Positions 17,630-25,450 of a DNA stretch of 64,000 nucleotides are shown here, piece by piece. Numbering within the stretch: the stretch's first letter is position 1; each line of letters starts with the position of its first letter. The stretch is from Planctomycetia bacterium (GTDB taxonomy: Bacteria; Planctomycetota; Planctomycetia; Gemmatales; Gemmataceae). A program made the translations under genes and the position numbers. Location of the stretch: assembly GCA_005772955.1 (NCBI GenBank), contig SXID01000092.1:1-64000 (forward strand). The letters are read 5' to 3'. The notes below the pieces were generated by a model that was given only the letters and a program-made list of their open reading frames with translations, ran no database searches and was not told where the DNA came from.

Positions 17630-19270
17630 TCAAGCGCGGTGCGCCGGGTCGAGTTGCGTCTCGACTGGCCGGGTTTCGAATCGTGCCCGCCCGGACGCAC
17701 TCGTGCCGTTCGTGCCGAGCACCCCATCATCGGGGCAGGTTGCTACCGATTCCGGCTCCGCCGCGGGTGCGGAGTCCGGGTGCTCGGCACGCCACAGCAG
17801 GTCGAGCGCAAGTTGGGCGCAGCGTTCCTGGAACTGGGCCGGCGTCTCCTTGCGGGCCGGCTCGTTTTCGATCATTCGACAGATCTTGCGATACCCAACC
17901 TCGTTGTCGAAGAAAATCCTCCGGGCCAACTTCAACTTGTCCTCGTCCTCCATGTATCCGAGTTCGATGGCCTTATCGATCCGCCCCGGGCGGGTCGAGA
18001 TGAATTCCATCGTCCCGTCTTCCCGCTTTCGGGGCCGCCCCATGGCGGGGTCCAACTTGTCGATGTGGTTGGTCGTGATCACAGTGAAGATCCCGTTGCT
18101 CTTCTCAACCCCGTCCAGGCAATTCAAAAGGCAATCAAAACTCAACCGTCCTGTGTTCAGGATGGTCGCTTGTCCGCCGGCGTTGCCGCCGTTGGCGTTC
18201 GCGTTGTTTGCGCCGTTGCCCGCCGACGCCGTTGCCGCGATCAGATCGGAGAGTTTGGGCTTCCCGTACACGTTCTCGCGCCCGTGGAACACATTGTCGA
18301 AGTCCTCGAACAGAGCGATGCACGGCACGTGCGCCTGCATCTCGGCCCAGGATTGCTCGAGGTCCTCGTTGAGCATCTGCCCGAGGGAGTACACGAACAG
18401 TGGCATGTCCAGATCCTCGGCAATGGCGCGTGTGATCGCGCTCTTGCCGGTGCCCGGCGGCCCGTACAGCACCCAGCCCCGCTTCCATGGGATGTCCCGC
18501 TCCGCGTACCAATCCCTGAGTTTTCGCCACATCTCGACCTCCCGGATGAGCCTGCGGACGTGCTCCGGGAAGTAGAGCTTTTCGGTCGAACGACCTGGGG
18601 ACAGGGGCGAGGTTCCCTTCCCGAGCTGATCGGGGCTGTGCGAGATGAGCCGGTAGAGGCCTTCCAGGTACCAGGCCTGACTCGTGCCGGCCGAATGCCG
18701 CTGGGCGCCGGTTTGGGTCGCATCGGGGATCCGCTTGATGAAGAACCGCTTCTGCTCCGACACGCCGTTCGCCCAGTACACCTGGTTGCGGGCCTCGGAG
18801 GCCGCGCGGACGATCGCCTCGACGTCAACCGTCCCACGGAAGAACGATAAACTCGCCTTCATGTTCGCCTTGGGCTTGCCGCCCCAGTAGATCACGCTCC
18901 CCCCCGCCACGGGCTTATCTTCGGTCACGTTGAACCACAACGGCCGCCAGCCGACCCAGAAGAGAACTCGGTGACCGCCAAAGTACTCGAACGGGACGTG
19001 CCCGAACTTCCCGTCGCGGAACGACTCGTGCTTCCCGCCGAATGTTTTCTCGCCGAGCGTGGACCGCTTGTTGTTGCGGATCAGGTGTGCGAGAACGGCC
19101 TGGGAGGTGGCCTCGTCCTGGAGGTGGACCTGTGTCACGACCAGCCGGAAAGCGGTGTGGATGAGACCCTTGATGCTTGACCAGCCGCGGAGCACCACCC
19201 CGAAAACCGTCCCGAGGATGGCAAATCCGGCGAGCATGGGCGCGATCGTTTCCAGTTTCACTTCGCTCAT
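17630..19270 (-). CDS. BCS1-like AAA+ ATPase with N-terminal membrane segment
   Basis: A 546-aa protein with one hydrophobic segment at residues 9-27 (MLAGFAILGTVFGVVLRGW). A BCS1-type middle domain follows, then an AAA+ module: Walker A GPPGTGKSAI, Walker B CIALFEDFDNVF, sensor ITTNHIDKLDPA and the arginine-finger motif RPGRIDKAIELGY. An Asn/Gly/Ala low-complexity loop (NGANNANANGGNAGG) interrupts the AAA module between Walker B and the sensor. Mitochondrial BCS1 moves the folded Rieske protein across the inner membrane; bacterial relatives have no settled role. No Rieske gene is adjacent. The next minus-strand gene begins 130 nt downstream. Confidence 0.85.
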   Translation of the reverse strand: MSEVKLETIAPMLAGFAILGTVFGVVLRGWSSIKGLIHTAFRLVVTQVHLQDEATSQAVLAHLIRNNKRSTLGEKTFGGKHESFRDGKFGHVPFEYFGGHRVLFWVGWRPLWFNVTEDKPVAGGSVIYWGGKPKANMKASLSFFRGTVDVEAIVRAASEARNQVYWANGVSEQKRFFIKRIPDATQTGAQRHSAGTSQAWYLEGLYRLISHSPDQLGKGTSPLSPGRSTEKLYFPEHVRRLIREVEMWRKLRDWYAERDIPWKRGWVLYGPPGTGKSAITRAIAEDLDMPLFVYSLGQMLNEDLEQSWAEMQAHVPCIALFEDFDNVFHGRENVYGKPKLSDLIAATASAGNGANNANANGGNAGGQATILNTGRLSFDCLLNCLDGVEKSNGIFTVITTNHIDKLDPAMGRPRKREDGTMEFISTRPGRIDKAIELGYMEDEDKLKLARRIFFDNEVGYRKICRMIENEPARKETPAQFQERCAQLALDLLWRAEHPDSAPAAEPESVATCPDDGVLGTNGTSASGRARFETRPVETQLDPAHRA

Positions 19271-19631
19271 AGGTACAGTTCAATTCGCAGTGTTGTGTGG
19301 TGTCGCAGGGCGCCGGGATTCGAGCGCCGGTTCGGATCGGGATGTCCGACCTCGCGCCGCGGTTCTTGGTTGAGTCTTCGGTACTATCGCGGGGCGGTTG
19401 ATGGAGAGGGGTTCGGGACAGAAGGTTCGCATGAAACCGTTCGGCGCGGGGTCTCCACCCTGATCTCGTTGAGGTCTCGGGCCTGCCGTTCGTCGGCATT
19501 AATAACACTGGGAACCTCTGGAATGCCTGAAGAATCAACCGGCAGTTATTTCCTTGCCCGACCCGCCGCGTAGTTGTAATTGACACACGCCTCAACCGAT
19601 CCGTGCTCGTACGACTCGCTGGGCCTACCCC
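19271..19631. other. Divergent intergenic region, no gene seen
   Basis: These 361 nt separate the minus-strand AAA gene from the plus-strand transporter gene and must hold both promoters. A TTGACA lies at about 19579 but no good -10 box follows at normal spacing. The 92-aa ORF in the track here has no recognisable similarity or ribosome binding site and is not supported. Confidence 0.4.
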
Positions 19632-20930
19632 ATGACGACGGACGATTCCGAACCCGCGGCCAACCGCGGGGCACCGTCGCCACCGCCTTCCGGACCCGAT
19701 GCCCGCCTCCACGGCGAGGTGCTCGTCCTGTGGGTCGTCTGGCTCACCTACGGCTCGTTCTACTTCTGCCGCCAGAACATCGCGGCAGCGGTTCCAGGCC
19801 TGAAGAGTGAGGGTCTCAACGCAATCCAGATCGGCTGGATCTTGGGCGCGCTCAAGGTCGCGTACGCGATCGGCCAGTTGGTAAACGGCCAGTTCGCTGA
19901 GCGGATCCCGGCCCGCCGACTCCTCGCCGTCGGGATGCTCGGGTCGGCCGCGATGAACGTGGTCTTCGGCCTTTCCGAAGGGCTGTACTTTCTCATCTTC
20001 GTCTGGGCCTGTAACGGCTACTGTCAGGCTCTGGGCTGGACCCCGTGCGTTCGCGTGGTCGCGAACTGGGTTCCGGCCACCCGCCGCGGTCGGGCCATCG
20101 GGGTCGTCGGCACGAGTTATCAGTTCATGGCAGGCGTGACGTACCTCGTCGCCGGCGCTTCGGTACACTGGCTCGGCTGGCGCGGAGCCTTTTACGTCCC
20201 CGCGGTCCTCCTGGCGCTCGCCGCCATCCACATGCTGATGTTCTTGCGGGAGTCGCCCGGCGACGCGGAGGAACGCGCGACCGCGACTTTGCGCCGCGCA
20301 GCAAAGCGGGGGCGGTGGACCGAAACCGTCTGGCTCACACTGGCCAATCCTGCACTCTGGGTGCTGGCCGTCACACTGTTCCTCCTCGACGCGACCCGCT
20401 ACTTCTTCCAGGACTGGGGATTGGCTCACCTTCTGGAGGTGCAAAAGAGCAGCGTGCTGGGGACCGCGATCAAGTACGCTGTCTTGCCTGCGGGCGGGAT
20501 CGTGGGGGCGCTGTTCGGCGGGTGGGCCACGGACCGCTATTTCGGCGGGCGTCGCGCGCCCGTGATTTGCGGATTGTTGCTCCTGCTGGGCGGTCTGACC
20601 GTGGCGTACGACGTTCTTTCTCGAACCAGCGTCGCGGCCACGGTGGTTCTCCTGTTTTGGATCGGGTTCGCGATCTTCGGCGCGCAGGTTTTGTTGGTCG
20701 GCACCGCTCCGGCCGACCTCGCCCGGCGGGGGACTGCTGCCGCTGCCGCCGGGTTCGTCAACTTCATGGGCTACATGGGCGCGTTCACCGGCGACCTCGT
20801 GACCGGCTACCTGAAACACCATTACGACTGGCAGACGGCCATTCACTTCTGGGCAGGTTGCGCCGTCGCAGCCGCTGCGGTGGTGGCGATCTTGTGGCGC
20901 GTCGGCCCGCTTCGGAAGGATGAAGGATGA
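19632..20930 (+). CDS. MFS transporter, organophosphate:phosphate antiporter-like
   Basis: A 432-aa protein with twelve hydrophobic segments after a Pro-rich N-terminal tail. The early motif LTYGSFYFCRQNIAAAVPGL and GYCQALGWTPCVRVVANWVP resemble the GlpT/UhpT branch, which exchanges phosphorylated compounds for phosphate. The ligand is unknown. The last codons (RKDEG and the stop) are supplied by a repeat element that recurs at the end of the next gene. It leads a three-gene plus-strand cluster with a nucleotidyltransferase and a MetE-like protein. Confidence 0.8.
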   Translation: MTTDDSEPAANRGAPSPPPSGPDARLHGEVLVLWVVWLTYGSFYFCRQNIAAAVPGLKSEGLNAIQIGWILGALKVAYAIGQLVNGQFAERIPARRLLAVGMLGSAAMNVVFGLSEGLYFLIFVWACNGYCQALGWTPCVRVVANWVPATRRGRAIGVVGTSYQFMAGVTYLVAGASVHWLGWRGAFYVPAVLLALAAIHMLMFLRESPGDAEERATATLRRAAKRGRWTETVWLTLANPALWVLAVTLFLLDATRYFFQDWGLAHLLEVQKSSVLGTAIKYAVLPAGGIVGALFGGWATDRYFGGRRAPVICGLLLLLGGLTVAYDVLSRTSVAATVVLLFWIGFAIFGAQVLLVGTAPADLARRGTAAAAAGFVNFMGYMGAFTGDLVTGYLKHHYDWQTAIHFWAGCAVAAAAVVAILWRVGPLRKDEG

Positions 20931-20967
20931 AGCGAGCAACTTTTCTGCTCCTCCACCCCTCATCCTT
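20911..20967. repeat. GGATGAAGGATGA repeat, copy 1, overlapping the transporter stop
   Basis: A 21-nt sequence around GGAAGGATGAAGGATGAA forms the last codons of the transporter gene. It is followed 30 nt later by the inverted arm TCATCCTT. The same 21 nt recur at 21737. Both copies encode RKDEG and the stop codon. The arms could fold into a hairpin between the two genes. Confidence 0.7.
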
Positions 20968-20988
20968 GTAACAGAGGAAACTGATACG

Positions 20989-21756
20989 ATGCAGGCGATC
21001 ATCATTGGGGCGGGCCGCGGTCAGCGGCTGATGCCCACCACCGCGGACACTCCCAAGTGTTTCGCCGAGGTCAGCGGCCGGCGCATCCTCGACTGGACGC
21101 TCGCCGCCCTCCGGGCCAACGGCGTCGAACGCATCGCTTTCATCGGCGGCTACCAGATCAACAAGGTGCGCGCGGCCTACCCGGAACTCACGTTCCGCCA
21201 CAACGCGGACTGGCCGAACAACAACATTCTCGCGTCGCTGTTTCACGCCGAGGATCTGATGGATGGGCCGTTCCTGTGCTCGTACTCGGACACCCTCATC
21301 ACTCCCGAAGTAGTACGCCTGGCGCTGGCGAACACCGACGACCTGGCTCTGGTGGTGGACACCGACTGGCGGAAGCGGTACACGGACCGTACCGAACACC
21401 CACCGGACGATGCCGAGAAGGTGCTGATCGAGGGGAAGTGGGTTACCCGCGTCTCACGCGACATCGACACCGAACTGGCGCACGGTGAGTTCATCGGGGT
21501 GGCGAAGTTCTCGGCCTCAGGCGCGACCCGACTCCGGGAGCACCATCGTCGGTGTCGCGAACGGTATGCCGGCAGGCCGTTCCGCGAAGCCCGCGTGTTC
21601 GAGAAGGCGTACATGATTCAGTTGTTCCAGGACATGGTCGAGGCGGGCGAGTTGTTCGCGCAGGTGGACACGCCCGGCGGGTACATCGAGATCGACACCC
21701 AGCAGGACTTCGAGTACGCCCGACGGCACTGGACCTTTCGGAAGGATGAAGGATGA
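20989..21756 (+). CDS. Sugar-phosphate/choline-phosphate type nucleotidyltransferase
   Basis: A 255-aa GT-A-fold enzyme with the N-terminal nucleotide-binding motif IIIGAGRGQRLMPTTADTPKCF and a catalytic Asp in CSYSDTLIT. It resembles LicC-like phosphocholine cytidylyltransferases and other NDP-sugar synthases. The track's longer ORF starts inside the transporter gene. The ATG at 20989 follows AGAGGAAA and begins exactly at the Rossmann strand, so it is preferred. The C-terminal RKDEG comes from a repeat element, as in the transporter. The product is probably a CDP- or NDP-activated phosphate ester; the substrate is not determined. Confidence 0.8.
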   Translation: MQAIIIGAGRGQRLMPTTADTPKCFAEVSGRRILDWTLAALRANGVERIAFIGGYQINKVRAAYPELTFRHNADWPNNNILASLFHAEDLMDGPFLCSYSDTLITPEVVRLALANTDDLALVVDTDWRKRYTDRTEHPPDDAEKVLIEGKWVTRVSRDIDTELAHGEFIGVAKFSASGATRLREHHRRCRERYAGRPFREARVFEKAYMIQLFQDMVEAGELFAQVDTPGGYIEIDTQQDFEYARRHWTFRKDEG

Positions 21757-21818
21757 AAGAAGACAGGCACAACGCCAACGTGTCTTCTACCTCGGTTCGC
21801 ACCTCATCTCTCATCCTT
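21737..21818. repeat. GGATGAAGGATGA repeat, copy 2, overlapping the nucleotidyltransferase stop
   Basis: Same 21-nt sequence as at 20911, in the same frame relative to the stop codon, with an inverted TCATCCTT arm about 55 nt downstream just before the next start codon. The element occupies most of the gap between the second and third genes of the cluster. Confidence 0.7.
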
Positions 21819-21828
21819 TCAACCGGGC

Positions 21829-22902
21829 ATGGATCAAATGAGCACGAAGCAATTATTCCCCACGTCCGTCGTTGGCTCGCTCCCGCGGCCGGACTACGTC
21901 AAGGATCTCATCAACCGCGAGTCCCCTGCCCCACCCGACGAATATCGTCGGCTCATGGAACGGGCGGTCTCCTCGGCCGTGGCCCTGCAAGAGATGGCGG
22001 GTTTGGATGTCGTAACCGATGGGGAGTGGTGGCGGAAGTCCTACATCGGGGTGATTGCGGAACTGGCTCACGGCTTCCGGGTAGACCACTACTCGGATGG
22101 CCGACCGCGAACGGTCGTCGTGGACCGGTTAAGCCCGAAGAACCCCGGCTTCATCGCTCGCGAAGTGTCCTTTCTCAAGACGCTCACGGGCAAGCAGATC
22201 AAGGCGACACTTCCTTCCCCCGCGCTGCTTGGCGAACGACTCTGGGACGCCGAACTGTCGTCCGGCGCGTACCCGAAGCGCGAGGACTTCGTCCGCGCCT
22301 GCGTGCCGATCCTGCGCGAGGAACTTCAGCGCCTGGTTCGCGAGGGTGTCAGCGTCGTTCAGATTGACGACCCGCACCTCTGCCTCTTCGTCGATCCCGG
22401 CGTGCGCAGCCAATACGAAGACCCAGACAAGGCCGCAGGGTTCGCAGTGGACATGACGAACGAGGTGGTAGCCGGGATTGGTGGGGTCAAACTGGCGTGC
22501 CATCTGTGCCGGCGCGCGGGTGCGCGGGCGCGCGGGGAGGCTCGCTTCTGCGGCGGGTACGGCCCGATCCTGCCACACCTCAACCGGCTCAAGGTGCACC
22601 ACCTCACACTTGAGTTCACCGCCCCAGAAGCGGGCGACCTTGCGGTCCTCCGTGATCTTCGTGAAGACATGGAGATCGGGTTGGGTTGCGTCGGCACCGA
22701 GCCGGGGCGGGTGGACACGGTGTCCGAGATCGTCGCGCGAGTCGAGGCCGCGATGAAACACCTGGACGCGGCCCGGATCACGCTCAACCCTGACTGCGGA
22801 TTCGCCCCCGGTTCGGCCGCCGTGGTGAGCCTCGACGAGGTCTACCAGAAGCTGAAGAACGAGGCCGCGGCCGCGAAGGTGTTGCGCGACAAATACGCCT
22901 GA
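21829..22902 (+). CDS. MetE-like (cobalamin-independent) methyltransferase family protein
   Basis: The 357-aa protein matches the C-terminal catalytic domain of methionine synthase MetE. It has the N-terminal TSVVGSLPRPDYV, VQIDDPHLCLF, the zinc-ligand region ACHLCRR with His and Cys, and the last zinc Cys in LNPDCGFAP. Full-length MetE is about 750 aa and has an N-terminal duplicate; here only the catalytic half is present, as in archaeal MetE and in epoxyalkane or other thiol methyltransferases. The donor and acceptor are unknown. A second ATG three codons in is equally possible. It closes the transporter-nucleotidyltransferase cluster. Confidence 0.8.
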   Translation: MDQMSTKQLFPTSVVGSLPRPDYVKDLINRESPAPPDEYRRLMERAVSSAVALQEMAGLDVVTDGEWWRKSYIGVIAELAHGFRVDHYSDGRPRTVVVDRLSPKNPGFIAREVSFLKTLTGKQIKATLPSPALLGERLWDAELSSGAYPKREDFVRACVPILREELQRLVREGVSVVQIDDPHLCLFVDPGVRSQYEDPDKAAGFAVDMTNEVVAGIGGVKLACHLCRRAGARARGEARFCGGYGPILPHLNRLKVHHLTLEFTAPEAGDLAVLRDLREDMEIGLGCVGTEPGRVDTVSEIVARVEAAMKHLDAARITLNPDCGFAPGSAAVVSLDEVYQKLKNEAAAAKVLRDKYA

Positions 22903-22930
22903 CGTCGCCCGCCAACGGCAAGGTGAGAAC

Positions 22931-22984
22931 ATGAGCAATCAACTAACCGTGTTCCGGTTGGAAGGTCTGGGCGCCTCCAACTAG
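22931..22984 (+). CDS. 17-codon ORF, possibly the start of a gene cut by a repeat element
   Basis: An ATG preceded by AAGGTGAG, 28 nt after the MetE-like stop, opens a 17-residue ORF (MSNQLTVFRLEGLGASN). Its TAG stop lies in the first bases of a palindromic element. It may be a real short peptide, a former downstream gene truncated by the element, or chance. No similarity is recognised. Confidence 0.2.
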   Translation: MSNQLTVFRLEGLGASN

Positions 22985-23070
22985 AGCGCGTTTGGGAACG
23001 GTGTAGCGTTGTTTAACGAGCCGCGACCGCAAGGGAGTGGTTGAGCTTTGCCGCTCCCTTGCGGTCGCGG
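22981..23070. repeat. CTAGAGC-type palindromic element, copy 1
   Basis: The element starts with CTAGAGC, continues through AACGAGCC, and contains a perfect 17-bp stem: CCGCGACCGCAAGGGAG at 23021-23037 pairs with 23054-23070 across a 16-nt loop. A second copy with the same order of parts is at 26470. The TAG of the 17-codon ORF lies in its first bases. Confidence 0.8.
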
Positions 23071-23239
23071 TTCCTTGAGGTGCTACGCATTTCCGGAAAG
23101 CGATCGAGCGGCACACCCGTTCCGGTAATTCGAGTGTCTGCGGTTGGATAACAAGCCGTGACCGGTAGAGTGGGCCCGACACCTTCACAGGAGATGCTTG
23201 GCCCACACTCCCGGTCGCGACGCATGACAAACGCGAACA

Positions 23240-23503
23240 GTAGAACATCCGGTACTCGACGCGAACGAGATTCTTGTACCACACCTCACCCGTCAGCGAC
23301 CGCCCGTATCCAACGTACAGGTCCGAGCGCGTCGGGTACGGCGAGCCAAGAGCGAGTGCTCCGAACCCAATCCGCACGCCGACCTTGGCGTTCACAACCG
23401 TGTCGACGGTGGTGAACAGCGCATGGACCGACGTCTTGTACGAATCCGGCACCGGCACTCGGGTCGTCCTCAAGCCGCAGTGACCGCGCACTGCCATTCC
23501 CAC
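23240..23503 (-). pseudogene. C-terminal remnant of an outer-membrane-type beta-barrel protein
   Basis: About 88 codons of the 186-codon ORF in the track look like real protein: FGALALGSPYPTRSDLYVGY and GEVWYKNLVRVEYR have alternating hydrophobic and aromatic residues and end like a barrel strand. There is an in-frame TGA directly upstream of the GTG, and beyond RVEYRMFY the sequence becomes unstructured and runs into the palindromic element. It therefore appears to be a fragment of a longer exported gene, not a complete one. Confidence 0.4.
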
Positions 23504-23556
23504 TCAGTCGGCGTCAGTCAGAAACTCTTGTCGATGCGCGACCACACTTCCCCGAC

Positions 23557-24369
23557 TCAACCCGGTCCGGTGCCACGCAGCCCAAACGCGCGCATCACCA
23601 CGAGTACAGCCACCGCCACCGCGATCATCAATAGCGACACCGCGAGTGCCGCTTCCAGGTTCCCGACGCTCAGCTCCAGGAACACGCTCGTAGAAAGCAC
23701 CTCCGTGCGCATCCGCGTCGCACCGCAGAACACGAGAATCGGTCCGAACTCGCCAAGCGCCCGCGCCCACGCGAGCGCGAACGCGGTCAGCACACCACGC
23801 CGCGCCTCCGGGAGTGTGACGCGCCAGAACGCCTGCGCCCGGCTGCACCCGAGCGTGCATGCGATGTCCTCGGCTCGCGGGTCGATCTGGTCAAACGTCA
23901 CCCGCATGGTCCGCACCGCAAACGCAGCGGACACCACGAACTGCGCCAACACCACCCCCGCGACCGCGTACGTCACCGGAAACACGTGCCGCTGGAACCA
24001 CGCGCCCGGTTGCGTCTGGAACAGGATCAGGAGGCTCAGACCAACGACAAGCGGAGGAAGTACGATCGGCACGTCGAGCAGAACGTCCAGAACGGTGCGG
24101 CCGGGGAACCGTGTTCGCGACAGCAGGTAACCGAGCGGCACGCCAACCCACACGGAGAGGATCGCGGCGGCCGAACTACTCAACAGACTTAACCACACTG
24201 CGGCGCGGATCTGCGGAGACGCGAGCGCCCGCCCGATGTCGCCAAACGAGGTATGCGCGATGTCGGCCACGACTAGCGCGGCAATCAGGCCGACGTACAC
24301 TCCGCCAAGCAGCCCCATGCACACGTAGAACGGCGCGTTTGATCGGGCATCGCGGGTCGGTGCCCTCAC
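23557..24369 (-). CDS. Molybdate/tungstate/sulfate-type ABC transporter permease (ModB-like)
   Basis: A 270-aa membrane protein with about six hydrophobic segments. It has the ModB/CysT-type sequence LDVPIVLPPLVVGLSLLILF and, in the EAA loop region, the coupling motif LAWARALGEFGPILVF. Such permeases pair with a ModC-type ATPase and a ModA-type binding protein for oxyanion uptake. Its ATG overlaps the end of the binding-protein gene by 4 nt, so the two are coupled. No ATPase gene follows; only a gene remnant and a repeat lie downstream. Confidence 0.85.
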   Translation of the reverse strand: MRAPTRDARSNAPFYVCMGLLGGVYVGLIAALVVADIAHTSFGDIGRALASPQIRAAVWLSLLSSSAAAILSVWVGVPLGYLLSRTRFPGRTVLDVLLDVPIVLPPLVVGLSLLILFQTQPGAWFQRHVFPVTYAVAGVVLAQFVVSAAFAVRTMRVTFDQIDPRAEDIACTLGCSRAQAFWRVTLPEARRGVLTAFALAWARALGEFGPILVFCGATRMRTEVLSTSVFLELSVGNLEAALAVSLLMIAVAVAVLVVMRAFGLRGTGPG

Positions 24370-25280
24370 GGTCCAGCCCCCTCACGGGGTGAGAACGAAT
24401 CACGGACCAGCGGCACGAAGCCGCCAGCCCGCACTTCAACGCGAAAGCCGAAGTCGCGGAACCGGACCAACCCGCGATCCGGGTCGGTGACGTAGCGGGC
24501 GAACTTCAGCGCCGCTGCCGGATCGCGCGACTGGGTGAGCAGCGCCACCTCGACACGCCCCGTGACGCCATCGAGTTCCGACAGCACGAGGATCGTTTGT
24601 CCCTGGTAGGCCGGGCCGCTGGCGACCGCGTCCCACACAACAGCCGCGTCCGCGCTTCCAACCTTCGTCGCGTTCGCCGCCTCGGTGACGGTCCCCGTAT
24701 CCACCACACGCGGTTCCAGCGCCGCCCACTTCCGCGTGTTCGTGAGGTGTTCGCGAGTCAGTTTCCCGACCGCGGCGCCCGGGTTCGGTACGGCCACGGT
24801 CACGCCCTCGCGGAGCAGGTCAGCCCACGTTGCGATCCCCTTCGGGTTGCCCTTCGCGAGCAGCACCACGGCGCAAACGCGTGCGAGTGGTACGGACTCC
24901 TCAGCAAGACCGAGGTCGCGTGCCTGACGAACGTAGCTATCGTCGGCGGGGATGAACAGGTCGGCCGGCTCACCAGGAGCCTGGTAGCGGACTTTCGTGA
25001 GAATATCTTCGGACGGGCCGAAACGCAGTTCGATGCGCTGCCCGGTTTCGCGATCGTAGTCGGCCGCGATCAGTTCGAGCGGCAACCGGCTCGTTGGCGC
25101 GGCGTAAACAACGAGCGGCCGGCTGAGAGTTCCATTACGGTGCTGATACTCGCGCCACCACAAAGCCGCAGTCAACCCGACGAGAACGACGAGCGAACCG
25201 GTGGCGACAGCGAGCGAGGACACGCGGATGATCAATGAGAATACTCCACGGAGCGACGGGAGGTTCCGCCCACGCAACAC
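24366..25280 (-). CDS. Molybdate-type ABC transporter substrate-binding protein (ModA-like)
   Basis: A 304-aa protein with an N-terminal hydrophobic segment (about residues 15-40) that anchors or exports it, then a periplasmic binding fold: LVVYAAPTSRLPLELIAADY, GPSEDILTKV, DLFIPADDSYV and VPNPGAAVGKLT match ModA-like proteins that bind molybdate or tungstate. Its last codon overlaps the permease start (ATGA). The upstream 170 nt to the EF-hand gene form a divergent promoter region. Which oxyanion is bound cannot be decided here. Confidence 0.85.
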   Translation of the reverse strand: MLRGRNLPSLRGVFSLIIRVSSLAVATGSLVVLVGLTAALWWREYQHRNGTLSRPLVVYAAPTSRLPLELIAADYDRETGQRIELRFGPSEDILTKVRYQAPGEPADLFIPADDSYVRQARDLGLAEESVPLARVCAVVLLAKGNPKGIATWADLLREGVTVAVPNPGAAVGKLTREHLTNTRKWAALEPRVVDTGTVTEAANATKVGSADAAVVWDAVASGPAYQGQTILVLSELDGVTGRVEVALLTQSRDPAAALKFARYVTDPDRGLVRFRDFGFRVEVRAGGFVPLVRDSFSPREGAGP

Positions 25281-25409
25281 GTTCAGTTTACCGGTTCACG
25301 CGATCCCGCCCGTAGCAATCACCGGTTGACCTATCTCGCGGCGTCCGCGTCGGGTGGTGCGAGGAACGATTTCTTTTCTTCCGTTCACGATTGACTTACC
25401 CCGAGCGGG

Positions 25410-25443
25410 TATACTTCGCGATGTCAAGAACCTTCAGGAGGTG
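25410..25443 (+). promoter_or_regulatory. -10-like box and strong ribosome binding site of the EF-hand gene
   Basis: TATACT at 25410 resembles a -10 box, but the only TTGACT upstream is 13 nt away, short of the usual spacing, so the promoter is uncertain. AGGAGGTG at 25436, 7 nt before the ATG at 25451, is an almost perfect Shine-Dalgarno sequence and fixes the start. Confidence 0.4.
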
Positions 25444-25450
25444 CTGACGC

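Noticed and set aside
17670-17700. TTCGAATC-like sequence resembling a tRNA T-loop
   Set aside because: It lies within the AAA ATPase coding sequence and no acceptor or anticodon stem can be drawn around it.
18915-21005. 696-aa minus-strand ORF opposite the MFS transporter
   Set aside because: Overlaps a twelve-segment transporter and the AAA gene start; composition is that of an antisense frame.
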